Assembly (NCBI GenBank): GCA_022425625.1
Contig: JAKMFD010000121.1
Location: 1-54,256, forward strand
Direction: 5' to 3'
DNA from: Crocinitomicaceae bacterium
GTDB taxonomy: Bacteria; Bacteroidota; Bacteroidia; Flavobacteriales_D; Crocinitomicaceae
DNA: 54,256 bases
Shown here: positions 38,916 through 48,670 of the stretch, piece by piece
How positions within the stretch are numbered: the stretch's first letter is position 1
Layout of the letters: every line of letters starts with the position of its first letter
Made by a program: the position numbers and the translations under genes
Notes under the pieces: model-generated
The model's input: the letters and a program-made list of their open reading frames with translations, nothing else
What the model was told of the DNA's origin: nothing
Databases searched by the model: none

Positions 38916-41369
38916 CTACATATTAATTAACAATCGAAACATAAAGTTACGTCCTGCCTGAGGGTAATAGAAATTCTCTACTGTTCTTTGACCTCCTGCA
39001 ATATAACCCCAGGTATAGCCATTATTTTGGTATGTAGCATCTAAAATATTATTGCACTGAACACCTAGAGTTATTGACTTAAAAACAAGGTCTTCAATTG
39101 TATAATTTAGACTCACATTTGAATACGAAAACGCATCAATTTTTCGATCTGAATTCGAGGTGTTGTCTAGGAACTGATCACCTACATACTTAGTCATCCA
39201 ATTAAAAGAAAGACCGGCTATCGGTCTGTAAGTCAAGCCTAGGTTTCCAATCACGTTTGGCGAAAATGCCATATCCGTGTTTTCATGCTCAATCTGTGTC
39301 TGTTCGTAATTTGGATCGTCATAATTGTCAACATACTCAGTAAAAGCAGCAATCTTATTTTCGCTGTATGTAAATCCTGCGTGGAGATCTAGTTCATCAA
39401 AAGGACGAACAACCGCAGCCATCTCAATTCCGAATCTGTAACTCTCGTCTACATTGATTCTTGTATAAGCACCAACGTCATTAATCTTGCCTGTATTGAT
39501 GAGCTGGTTAAGATAATTCATGTAATAAATGTTGGTACGCACCTGAAGCTTGACAGATTCAAAAGAATGTCCTAGCTCCAAATCTCTTAGTGTTTCATGG
39601 GTTGGTCGACTTTGTAAAGAGCTTTCTCTGAAATCTTTACGGACAGGCTCTCTATTTCCAATTCCAGCACTTATGAATAATCGATTGTATGCATCAAAGG
39701 CATAAGAACCACCTACTTTAGGATTAATAAAATTATATATCTCTTTTTGATTAAGATCAATAAGACTTCCGGAAACGTCATCAAAGCCACCAAAATTATA
39801 GTCAACATAGCGATATTGAACATCTGCATATAAGCTCCAATTGTTCTTGACATAATCTGCCTTTAGATATGAGCTGAATTCCGATTTTTGAGCATTGTTA
39901 TCATAATAACGGTCATAAATCTCACTTTCTGATGCATATCTCGCCCAAACAAGCTCCCCAAAATGAGCTCCTATGTATGTATTACCTGCCCCTCCGAACT
40001 GAATACTGAGATTTGAATTTACATTGTGAGATAGTGAATAAACGCCTCCAACAAAATCATTGTCCAACCATCTGCGACGAATTAAATCTGTATTTGTAAT
40101 GGTATCCCCACCAAAAACAATATTATTTAATCCATAATCTGACAGGTCTTGACCAAATTTATATTGCTCGTAATACCCTCGACCTTTCGTGTAATGACCT
40201 GCAAGATTAAGCGTAGTTCTTGGTGAAAACGTATGCGTAAAATGAAGTTGGTAATTGTCTTGCTGGTAATTGTCTACCTCGTCTTGATAGGTATAGTAAT
40301 TATAAGTTCTACCTGACGTTAATAGATTTGACCGTTCTGCGTCTGAAAGATAATTCCGATCGGCATAAGCATTCATCTCATCGAGATCTCCATTAATAAC
40401 ACTTTCAGGCGTACCATACCAAGATTGATAAGTGCGTTCTTTACCACAAAAAGCAACAGCCTTAATCAATGATTTTTTTCCAACGTAGGAACCAGCTAAA
40501 TAAAAGGATTTAAGATTCGAGCTTGCTCTATCAATAAATCCATCACTCAATACTCTAGATAATCGCATATCCATTGCAAATTTTCCGCCTATCAATCCGG
40601 TACCTGCACGCACTGAGCTTTTCCAAGTATTGAAGCTTCCGACCGCATTGTCTATCGTACCATAAGCCTCCTCGGAAATATTATCAGTCTTGATGTTGAC
40701 GCTTGCACCAAAAGACGCCGCGCCGTTTGTTGAAGTACCCACACCGCGTTGCACAAGAATGTTATCAACTGAACCCACCAGATCTGGCATATTTACCCAC
40801 CAAACACCATGTGATTCAGGATCATTTACAGGAATTCCGTTGATGGTCACATTGATGCGTTCTGCATCAACTCCACGAATACGCATTCCAGTATATCCGA
40901 TACCTGCACCCGCATCTGATGTGGTGACTACAGATGGCATTGTATTCAATAAAATAGGAAGGTCTTGTCCAAAATTTTTGCCTTGCAAATCATTTTCCTT
41001 ATCAATTTTTGTAGCTGAAGAAGGTTCTATTTGTGGCCTTGTCGCATCAACCTGGACTGCTTCTAAATTTTGTATCTGTTTGAAAAGCTGAAGTTTGAAA
41101 TAATTTGTATTGTCTTCAATTGAAATTTCTTGCGCGGCATATCCCAAAGCGCGGACAATGATTCGTTTTGAATCTGAAGTAATATTCTCAATTTTAAACT
41201 TACCTTCTATATCGCTAATGGCTCCATTCTGTGATTGATCCACTTGAATTGTGGCAAAAGGAATAGCCTTGCCTTCCTCGGATTCTACAATTCCCGAAAT
41301 AGTTTTTTGGGAATACCCTAAAAGAATAATTAAAGAAAAAGTTAATGTTAAAAAAACGCTTGTTTTCAT
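38916..41369 (-). CDS. TonB-dependent receptor (probable thiamin/thiamin-precursor transporter)
   Basis: Carboxypeptidase-like domain, plug (MRIRGVDAERINVTINGIPVNDPESHGVWWVNMPDLVGSVDNILVQRGVG), C-terminal barrel; preceded by TPP riboswitch. Confidence 0.92.
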   Translation of the reverse strand: MKTSVFLTLTFSLIILLGYSQKTISGIVESEEGKAIPFATIQVDQSQNGAISDIEGKFKIENITSDSKRIIVRALGYAAQEISIEDNTNYFKLQLFKQIQNLEAVQVDATRPQIEPSSATKIDKENDLQGKNFGQDLPILLNTMPSVVTTSDAGAGIGYTGMRIRGVDAERINVTINGIPVNDPESHGVWWVNMPDLVGSVDNILVQRGVGTSTNGAASFGASVNIKTDNISEEAYGTIDNAVGSFNTWKSSVRAGTGLIGGKFAMDMRLSRVLSDGFIDRASSNLKSFYLAGSYVGKKSLIKAVAFCGKERTYQSWYGTPESVINGDLDEMNAYADRNYLSDAERSNLLTSGRTYNYYTYQDEVDNYQQDNYQLHFTHTFSPRTTLNLAGHYTKGRGYYEQYKFGQDLSDYGLNNIVFGGDTITNTDLIRRRWLDNDFVGGVYSLSHNVNSNLSIQFGGAGNTYIGAHFGELVWARYASESEIYDRYYDNNAQKSEFSSYLKADYVKNNWSLYADVQYRYVDYNFGGFDDVSGSLIDLNQKEIYNFINPKVGGSYAFDAYNRLFISAGIGNREPVRKDFRESSLQSRPTHETLRDLELGHSFESVKLQVRTNIYYMNYLNQLINTGKINDVGAYTRINVDESYRFGIEMAAVVRPFDELDLHAGFTYSENKIAAFTEYVDNYDDPNYEQTQIEHENTDMAFSPNVIGNLGLTYRPIAGLSFNWMTKYVGDQFLDNTSNSDRKIDAFSYSNVSLNYTIEDLVFKSITLGVQCNNILDATYQNNGYTWGYIAGGQRTVENFYYPQAGRNFMFRLLINM

Positions 41370-41427
41370 TTTTATAAAAAATTAAACAAGAACAAGGGGC
41401 CAATTCTTATTGGTTATAAATAATTAT

Positions 41428-41513
41428 TAGCTCAGTCATCTTCCCTGCGCAGGCATTATCCTAATCAGGTTCAATGGGTGTAATCTCAGCCTTTCGGCAC
41501 CCCTTAGAGACGA
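41428..41513 (-). promoter_or_regulatory. TPP (THI-box) riboswitch
   Basis: Minus strand ...CTAAGGGGTGCCGAAAGGCTGAGATTACACCCATTGAACCTGATTAGGATAATGCCTGCGCAGGGAAGATGACTGAG matches THI-box consensus. Confidence 0.95.
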
Positions 41514-41515
41514 TG

Positions 41516-41523
41516 CAAAATTA
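41516..41523 (-). promoter_or_regulatory. -7 element upstream of the TPP riboswitch
   Basis: Minus strand TAATTTTG (TAnnTTTG), which would start transcription at the riboswitch 5' edge. Confidence 0.5.
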
Positions 41524-41575
41524 ATTATTTTTTAAAACACAACATGGAAAGCTTAATAAATTTTATTTTCATAGC

Positions 41576-41818
41576 ATGAAATGGAAAGAATCGGATGGGA
41601 AACTCGTTAGAAATGTAAAATGCCAAGACTTTAAAGAAGGCCTAGCATTGTTAAATAAAATTGCGCTCATCGCAGAATCAAAAAAACATCATCCAGATTT
41701 GAAAATATACAGCTATAAATTCCTAAGTATTGAGATATATACACATGATACAAATTCAATTACTCAAAAAGATCATGACCTCGCAAAAGAAATAGACGTT
41801 CTTTTAGAACAGAAATGA
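41576..41818 (+). CDS. 4a-hydroxytetrahydrobiopterin dehydratase (pterin carbinolamine dehydratase)
   Basis: ESKKHHPDLKIYSYKFLSIEIYTHD PCD signature. Confidence 0.93.
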   Translation: MKWKESDGKLVRNVKCQDFKEGLALLNKIALIAESKKHHPDLKIYSYKFLSIEIYTHDTNSITQKDHDLAKEIDVLLEQK

Positions 41819-41823
41819 CAAAA

Positions 41824-42282
41824 TTATTTTTTTATGATATTCCAGCGATAACCAAAATTTACAATAAATAAGGATTCTAATGATATTTCATACATATCGA
41901 CATCTACGTAATCGTCTAACAAGACTCCACCTGCCTCGACGGAAACTATCCATTGTCCACGCCTCCCTTCATTGAAATTAATTTGAGAATACACGTGAAA
42001 CGGCCAAGGTCTTACTCCAAAAAGAACTGCTGATTTTTTTTCCTTATTTATAAAAATACCTCCGCCGAGTTTTGCAGTTACTATAGACGGAAAAGCTAGG
42101 CCTATTTCCATATCTAATAAAAATTGACTTTCCGACTTTTCAAACCTTTTACCAAACAAGACCGATGCACCTGGAAAAACACCTAATCCGTCAATACTAG
42201 CTACACCAATATTAGACTCGACATACAAATTCTGAGCATTGAGGAAGAAGGGAAATAAAAAAAGTAAAACAAGTTTATTCAT
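41824..42282 (-). CDS. Hypothetical exported/outer-membrane protein
   Basis: Signal peptide MNKLVLLFLFPFFLNAQ (internal Met preferred over 42315). Confidence 0.65.
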   Translation of the reverse strand: MNKLVLLFLFPFFLNAQNLYVESNIGVASIDGLGVFPGASVLFGKRFEKSESQFLLDMEIGLAFPSIVTAKLGGGIFINKEKKSAVLFGVRPWPFHVYSQINFNEGRRGQWIVSVEAGGVLLDDYVDVDMYEISLESLFIVNFGYRWNIIKK

Positions 42283-42443
42283 AACATTAACATTGTTGGT
42301 ATAAAAGTAAGCCATGTAAGCCTAATCAAATACATTGAATTCCTATTAAAGGTATACTAAAAGAAACTTAATAAAAACATAAGTTACTTATTTACAGTTT
42401 TTTATGTTTTTTAAAAAGGATATTTAAAACCCTACTTAATCAA

Positions 42444-43136
42444 TCAAGACTTAGCATATTCACGTACACCCTTCCAGTGAAGCAGTACGACTACCAATAA
42501 AAGAAGATGTGACAAATCACTACGATCAAACCAAGGTGCTATACTTATTTTCATACCTTGAATAAATGCACTAGGAATTAGTACAATCACACTCCAATAA
42601 AAAAAGCGAAAAGAACTATTGATGTCACGCGCATAGCGCCAACCTAAATAACCCAAACAGGTCAAGAAACCCATAGCTGAAGCAATTGAAGGAATAAGCA
42701 AGCCAAGCTGAGGATTTACTTTTAAATCGAGAAAAGCAAAAACAAAAAGCTCTGCAACAACAAAAATGATAAGCTTCATTTTAGACAATAAAACAAAGAA
42801 ATTTTGTCGATGCTCCTCAAGTAAACTGAGCATCGCTCTCTCCATAAAGTAAAGCGCTATGATCGATGCTATCCAACCAGGATATTTCCCTACTACACCC
42901 CAATAGTTGTAAAAACCGTGACCAAGACCTCCAATAAAAAAGCTACAACCAAAGGCGATAAAAAAAAGACGCCAATAACTAAAAAACGGTGTTGCCAATG
43001 ACAGATTTTGAACTTTTCTACTGATAATTAAGGCCAAAATAAACAGAATCGTATTGCCAATTAAGCTATTTGGCTCCAACAAATCTAGACCACAAAAAGT
43101 AAAATCAATTTTCTCGAAATCGCTCCCTACCCTCAC
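42444..43136 (-). CDS. Hypothetical multi-TM membrane protein
   Basis: Multiple hydrophobic segments; overlaps the upstream SDR gene by 4 nt. Confidence 0.7.
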   Translation of the reverse strand: MRVGSDFEKIDFTFCGLDLLEPNSLIGNTILFILALIISRKVQNLSLATPFFSYWRLFFIAFGCSFFIGGLGHGFYNYWGVVGKYPGWIASIIALYFMERAMLSLLEEHRQNFFVLLSKMKLIIFVVAELFVFAFLDLKVNPQLGLLIPSIASAMGFLTCLGYLGWRYARDINSSFRFFYWSVIVLIPSAFIQGMKISIAPWFDRSDLSHLLLLVVVLLHWKGVREYAKS

Positions 43137-43936
43137 TTACTTTTCTCTTTAAACTTTTTACTCGAACGAATAATTAAGCGCTCAACGAGCATGGGAAATC
43201 TTGGCTGAAGGAAGGCATTAAGCACGCCAACAAAAGAGAGGGTAGTAATAAATTTTCTTCTTTTTATATTCTTCAATACTTTCTTTGAGACATAGGAAAT
43301 AGATTGTGCCTTCTTGCCTGATCGATCGTCCAAAACTACAGGAGAGCCGTCAGCTGAAATAGATTCCTTGTTGTGCTCAATTTCCGTAATCCCAACATAA
43401 ATCAGTCCGACATGAATGCCAGACTTGGATTCCTCAATTCTAATTGATTCTGCAAACGACCTAAGGGCCATTTTTGAGGCACAATACGGAGCTAAACCGG
43501 GTAGACCACGTATACCTGCAACACTAGAAATGAAAACAAGACTTCCTTTGGTTTTCTTTAAATATTCTAGCGCGTAAATGGTTGGCTTCACACTACCCAT
43601 AAAATTACTATTCATTACACGCTCAAAAACCTCAGGATCAGAATCAACCACATTTCCCCTGCTTGAAACACCGACATTGTTAATTAAAATATCCAAACGG
43701 CCATGGGATTGAATCGCAAAATCAATTAGTTGCTTTGCCCCTTCTGGACTGGTAACATCACAACAAAAATATTGTACATCATCTGAAGTATTTTTAAGAA
43801 GAGCTTGGGTTGTTTGCAAACGCTCCTCATTTCTTCCATTTAAAATTACTTTGGCTCCCGCTTTTAATAAATCCAGTGCAATTCCTTTTCCAATACCCCT
43901 ACTAGAACCTGTTACGATAGCTACTTTACCTATCAT
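43133..43936 (-). CDS. Short-chain dehydrogenase/reductase
   Basis: TGSSRGIGKGIA, NNVGVS, YCASKMA (YxxxK). Confidence 0.95.
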   Translation of the reverse strand: MIGKVAIVTGSSRGIGKGIALDLLKAGAKVILNGRNEERLQTTQALLKNTSDDVQYFCCDVTSPEGAKQLIDFAIQSHGRLDILINNVGVSSRGNVVDSDPEVFERVMNSNFMGSVKPTIYALEYLKKTKGSLVFISSVAGIRGLPGLAPYCASKMALRSFAESIRIEESKSGIHVGLIYVGITEIEHNKESISADGSPVVLDDRSGKKAQSISYVSKKVLKNIKRRKFITTLSFVGVLNAFLQPRFPMLVERLIIRSSKKFKEKSK

Positions 43937-44679
43937 GATTTGATATAATTTGTATCAGGATTAAACCGTAGGGCCGTAAACGTATTTGTCCAAGCCATAG
44001 CAACATGAACAAAAAATGCAATCCAAATCGTTCCGGATGACAAAGTTAAAAGACATAAGACCAAACCTAAAGGGATTGCACCTATTGTTTCGTCCAGTCC
44101 TTTTGGGATATGAGTTGCAGAATACAGTGCAATATTTACGGCTATTGCCGGCCATACTCCCAAAGGTTCAATTAGTGGAAATAAAAGCACTCCTCTAAAG
44201 AGAAATTCATATCCAAACAAATACAAGAACCAACCTAATGCATTCATATAGACCATTTTTTTAGTCCAAACCTTTGCTCTGATTTGCGGATAATTCACTA
44301 AGTTTTTAGGTTTCCTTGCACTAAAATGTACAAGAGGTATAACCAACACTGATAAGCCCAAGGTCCAAATAATAGAATACAAAGTGGTTTGCTCAATATA
44401 AACCAAACCATAATCGGAAAGAGAAAAACCATTAAGAAAAATTAAACAAACACTCACCGGCAACACTCCCATACTAACGAAGCCAAATAATTTTGTGAAA
44501 AAAATATGTCTGTAAGAGGCTTCGTCGAATTCATATTTATCATAGAAGTATTTTTTGACCCTAGGAGAGGCTGCAGTAAACCAATAAATTATAAAAAAAA
44601 CAAGTGCCAAAATGATCGGTAAAAAGGAAACCAAATCACCAGCTTTCCATGACAGGTCTATATCTAAGGATTGAAACAT
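43933..44679 (-). CDS. CPBP (CAAX/Abi) family intramembrane protein
   Basis: YEFLFRGVLLFPL and YSATHIPKG motifs, multi-TM. Confidence 0.8.
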   Translation of the reverse strand: MFQSLDIDLSWKAGDLVSFLPIILALVFFIIYWFTAASPRVKKYFYDKYEFDEASYRHIFFTKLFGFVSMGVLPVSVCLIFLNGFSLSDYGLVYIEQTTLYSIIWTLGLSVLVIPLVHFSARKPKNLVNYPQIRAKVWTKKMVYMNALGWFLYLFGYEFLFRGVLLFPLIEPLGVWPAIAVNIALYSATHIPKGLDETIGAIPLGLVLCLLTLSSGTIWIAFFVHVAMAWTNTFTALRFNPDTNYIKS

Positions 44680-45678
44680 TTAGGACTTTTTAACGGTTAT
44701 ATAATCGTTTTCAACAAACCAATTATAGCATTCATGAATTGCTTCTTCAATAGGTGTTTGTGGCATATCTAACTCGTTTACTGCTTTTTTTGATGAATAG
44801 TAATGTGTCTCCGAGGCTAAAATGGCAAGTTCATGGGTTATTTTTGGGTTCAAATTAAATATTTTAGCAAAAATAGACGAACCTTTACCGTAGGTTCGAA
44901 TTAGCGATTTTGAAAACTTTAATTTTGGCGCTTTTGCGTTTGTACATCTTGCGATTTTATCAAAAGCCTGCTTATAGGTTAAATTTTCATTTCCTAAAAT
45001 ATAGCAGTTCCCTTTTTTTCCTTTTGTAATAGCGTTTGTAATCGCTACGGAAACATCTTTAACAGAAACATAATTCTTACCTCCCGTTGGATATCCTGGG
45101 ACTTGTTTATTGTATACTCCACGAATCATTTCACCTGAAGAAGGTCTAGAATCGTAAGGGCCAATCATAAATGTTGGATTAACAACTAAAGCATCGAATC
45201 CTTCATTTTTCGCTTTATCTAAAACAAGTAATTGTGCTTTATATTTTGAATCCATGTAATCTAAGCCATAATGACTAGCTGCATATTCATTCAGTTCATT
45301 ACCAGGGTTTTCTTTATCTCCGGAACGGAAAGAATTTGCAGTACCAACATAGATAAAACGTTTAACCCCATTCTTTTGGGCAGCTGTGATTATATTTTCA
45401 GTCCCTTGGATGTTTACCTTGTTCACCATCTCCATTCTCGGAGGATACATATTTGTCATTGCCGCGCAATGAATAACAATATCCATACCTTCAGTTGCGG
45501 AAAGAACATCTCTTTCCTCAAGAATGTTACCCTCAATCATCTGAAGATCCAACTCGGAAATTGTTTTAGACTCTTTGTTTTTCTCTACAAAGGCAAAAAC
45601 CTTATAATCACGTGAAATCAGCTCTCGCACTAAATTACTTCCCAACAATCCATCGGGACCTGTAACTAAGACTTTCAT
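44680..45678 (-). CDS. NAD-dependent epimerase/dehydratase (dihydroflavonol-reductase/3-beta-HSD-like)
   Basis: VTGPDGLLGSNLVRELISRDYKV; YMDSKYKAQ (YxxxK). Confidence 0.93.
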   Translation of the reverse strand: MKVLVTGPDGLLGSNLVRELISRDYKVFAFVEKNKESKTISELDLQMIEGNILEERDVLSATEGMDIVIHCAAMTNMYPPRMEMVNKVNIQGTENIITAAQKNGVKRFIYVGTANSFRSGDKENPGNELNEYAASHYGLDYMDSKYKAQLLVLDKAKNEGFDALVVNPTFMIGPYDSRPSSGEMIRGVYNKQVPGYPTGGKNYVSVKDVSVAITNAITKGKKGNCYILGNENLTYKQAFDKIARCTNAKAPKLKFSKSLIRTYGKGSSIFAKIFNLNPKITHELAILASETHYYSSKKAVNELDMPQTPIEEAIHECYNWFVENDYITVKKS

Positions 45679-45768
45679 ATTTATCTAGATAATGTGTTTA
45701 ACGGCACAAAGATGAATATTTTTACATAAAAATCGTGGATTAAGCGTTATTTTAAATTCTGTATTTAA

Positions 45769-46956
45769 TTATAATCCAGTTTTAATTGTAGTCTTACTTT
45801 TTGTTACATTAAAGCCAACATTTACACCTGCAATACCGCCACCTTTTCTCGATGAGTAGAAAATATTTACAGGAATATTTAATGCCCCAGCCTTGAATGT
45901 ACGACCAAAAGCCATCAAGAACATCGTTGAGACCCTAACCGCACCATCATTGTGCATCCAATCTTCCATTCCGGCCAGTTTTGCAACATTAACAGGATCA
46001 TTTCCATGAGCAATTACCTGCTGATTATATGAGATACTCGACGTTTCGTCATAATCAAATTCACTGCTCCAGTAATTATTCCACTCGCTCTCCGACTCCC
46101 AATTGTTATTAGAATCAAAAGAACCTCTGAGGGTTCTACTCAAAGTAAATCCGGGTCCGAAGGCAAATTCCCAACCTGCATCACCAAAACGGAAACCATT
46201 CAAAATAGACAAGGTCGGAAGAAATTGACCTTGTTCAAGACCAGAAACATTCAGTATAAATTCAGCCAAAGCAGAGAAATTATTTGTTCCCACATACTGG
46301 GCCTCCAACTGGTAACCAATCATCGAAACTGCTGGGAAAATATCAAGACCACCCTGTTGTTCAGAACGCATAGCATATTCATAAAAAGAACCTGTCATAA
46401 TACCAAGACCGACTCTCGGACCGGAATTGCTAACTTTCCCGACATTTGATTTAGTAATAATATCATTGTCAAATCTCAATTGCTCAACAAGCTCCTTGCC
46501 AGCAGGAATATCCAGCATTTCTTTTATTAACACTTCTGTCATTCTCTGAAGCTCTTTTTCTTGATTTGTGAATTCTTTTAAACCAGATTTATAAACTGAA
46601 TTATTTTTCACATCAATCATTTTTAACGAGATTGCGATTTTGTTCCCAAGTAGGTCATAGCTTCCCGTAATCATGTAATCTACACCTAACTTACCTCCAA
46701 AGTCAACTAGACATGTTTTGCTCAGGCAAGTTTTATAGGATTCATCTTGATCGTAAATCTCCTGCATATCAAAGACATCATAAACAGAGTATTTATTAAG
46801 CTTCGAAAGTTCTAAACGAATCATTTTAGCACACATGTCCGGAGTTGCGTACAAGCCATCAACATTTGGATTGGCTACAGCAATAGAAGAATTGCCTTGT
46901 GCAAAAGACCCAATCGAAAAGGAAATAAGTAATAATAGTAATAGTGACTTTTTCAT
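45769..46956 (-). CDS. Hypothetical protein: CsgG/LpoB/DUF2380-like N-terminus with probable beta-barrel C-terminus
   Basis: Signal peptide; CLVDFGGKLGVDYMITGSYDLLGNKIAISLKMIDVKNNSVYKSG. Confidence 0.6.
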   Translation of the reverse strand: MKKSLLLLLLISFSIGSFAQGNSSIAVANPNVDGLYATPDMCAKMIRLELSKLNKYSVYDVFDMQEIYDQDESYKTCLSKTCLVDFGGKLGVDYMITGSYDLLGNKIAISLKMIDVKNNSVYKSGLKEFTNQEKELQRMTEVLIKEMLDIPAGKELVEQLRFDNDIITKSNVGKVSNSGPRVGLGIMTGSFYEYAMRSEQQGGLDIFPAVSMIGYQLEAQYVGTNNFSALAEFILNVSGLEQGQFLPTLSILNGFRFGDAGWEFAFGPGFTLSRTLRGSFDSNNNWESESEWNNYWSSEFDYDETSSISYNQQVIAHGNDPVNVAKLAGMEDWMHNDGAVRVSTMFLMAFGRTFKAGALNIPVNIFYSSRKGGGIAGVNVGFNVTKSKTTIKTGL

Positions 46957-46980
46957 TTTTATTTAATTTAAAATTCGAAA

Positions 46981-47010
46981 CAAATATAAACACTCAAACC
47001 CGAATACAAA
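46981..47010 (-). promoter_or_regulatory. Promoter of the 46956 gene
   Basis: Minus strand TTTG - N18 - TATATTTG. Confidence 0.65.
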
Positions 47011-47167
47011 CCCAAAGATATCAATTTAAAGGACTTTTAAAAACATATATTAAAATATATAAAACATTGATTTACAATTATTTAATTAGTAATTTAAAGG
47101 ACATTAAGGACGCGTATATCGTACAGTTATTTAATGTATTTTTACTCATTACAACTTGTAAAAGGCT

Positions 47168-48664
47168 ATGGACTTAATAAAAGAGATCATTTTAACTTTA
47201 ACCGATGCGGACAAAAAAGAATTTGAGCAATTTTTATCACGTAAACGACCGGGGTCGACAAGAAAGGATGTTGAAATATTTCGCAAGCTATATGAACAAC
47301 ATAATTATTCTGGAAAGCAGAAGAACAATCTAAAAGGTGATCAAAATTACCACGCCCTTCGCAAAAGAATTAGCAAATCACTCACCAACTTCGTAATTCT
47401 AAAAAAGTCCATTGAAGAACAAAAAGAAAATAAAAGAGATGGAATGGTACTTCTGGTAAGCTACTTCATTGAAAGAAATAAGTTCAAGGCTGCGTGGGAG
47501 TTACTAGTTAAGGAGGAAAAAAACGCTGAAAAAGTAAATAATATTGAACTGAATTTGAAAATCCAGCGTTTAAAGCTATCTATTCTACCCTATTTCAACC
47601 AAGAGCTTTTTCCAAGTATTAAAAATAAAATGCTCGACCTTCAGACCAAACAATCAAAACTGGATGAATTCCAACTTTATTTTATTGAAATTAAAAACCA
47701 CCTAAAGTTGAAGATCGCGGAAGGCAGCGTAGAATCCCCTTCAGGTATTATCAAAAATGCCTTAAAACGCTATAAAACTCTCAAAACAGAATATAATAAC
47801 CCAATCATTCACCTCAAGGTAATAGAAATTATAAGGGCTGCGTATATTATAAATAAAAAGTTTAAAGTTTTTGCCGAGGTTGTCCAGAAATATTATGATG
47901 AATTTTCTAAAGAGGCCTTTGAGAATTCAAGCGAGATCAATACGTTCGCACAGATTGAATACATAATGTCTTATACTTTTTTAAATACCAGGAATTTTGA
48001 AAAATCAGAAAAGCATCTTGAAAAGCTCACAAATCTCATGCAACAAAGTGAGCTTGTTAAGCTTAATTTTCAAGGCCGTCACATGGCCATCAAGAGCTTT
48101 ATTCAAGTTTTTCAGCTTCAGATTAATGAGGCAATTGCATCTTCTGAAGATTTCTTATTAAAGGAGAAAAAGAAAATATCTATGCAGGAATACCTCAATC
48201 TTTCGTTAAATCTTTCTGGCTATTTAATAACTGTAGGTGCATATTCAAAAGCCATTAAAATTTTAAATTTCATGTCTGAATCAGACAACTATTATCAGAA
48301 AACTATGGGCAGAGAATGGCTTGTGCGAAAGGATATGATTTTAGCCATTGTACAAACTTCATTGGGAAATACTGAATATAGCCTAAAAATCATCAATAAT
48401 ATAGAAAAGAAACATAGCGACATGCTCAATACAGAGCAATACCGAATGGTTGGGCCCTTTATTAGCTTATTTAAGAATTACATCAAAAACCCTCACGAAG
48501 TAAACCAAGAAAAGCTTTCAGATTTTGAAGAAAAAATCAAGCTGAAAAAAGACCGCGTATTTCGTGATCCCCGACTGATTATTTTCTACGCTTGGATGCG
48601 TTCGAGGTATACGAAAAAAGATGCCTATGACATCTTAATAGAAGAATACGAAAGAATAACATAA
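47168..48664 (+). CDS. Hypothetical alpha-helical (TPR-like) protein
   Basis: 498-aa intact ORF with helical-repeat character; no recognised catalytic motif. Confidence 0.75.
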   Translation: MDLIKEIILTLTDADKKEFEQFLSRKRPGSTRKDVEIFRKLYEQHNYSGKQKNNLKGDQNYHALRKRISKSLTNFVILKKSIEEQKENKRDGMVLLVSYFIERNKFKAAWELLVKEEKNAEKVNNIELNLKIQRLKLSILPYFNQELFPSIKNKMLDLQTKQSKLDEFQLYFIEIKNHLKLKIAEGSVESPSGIIKNALKRYKTLKTEYNNPIIHLKVIEIIRAAYIINKKFKVFAEVVQKYYDEFSKEAFENSSEINTFAQIEYIMSYTFLNTRNFEKSEKHLEKLTNLMQQSELVKLNFQGRHMAIKSFIQVFQLQINEAIASSEDFLLKEKKKISMQEYLNLSLNLSGYLITVGAYSKAIKILNFMSESDNYYQKTMGREWLVRKDMILAIVQTSLGNTEYSLKIINNIEKKHSDMLNTEQYRMVGPFISLFKNYIKNPHEVNQEKLSDFEEKIKLKKDRVFRDPRLIIFYAWMRSRYTKKDAYDILIEEYERIT

Positions 48665-48670
48665 ATAAAT

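Noticed and set aside
40690-41091. 133-aa plus-strand ORF inside the TonB receptor gene
   Set aside because: Antisense shadow of the conserved plug domain; no independent support.
47023-47102. 12-bp direct repeat AATTTAAAGGAC (47023-47034 and 47091-47102)
   Set aside because: AT-rich, only two copies in a low-complexity intergenic region; could be chance.
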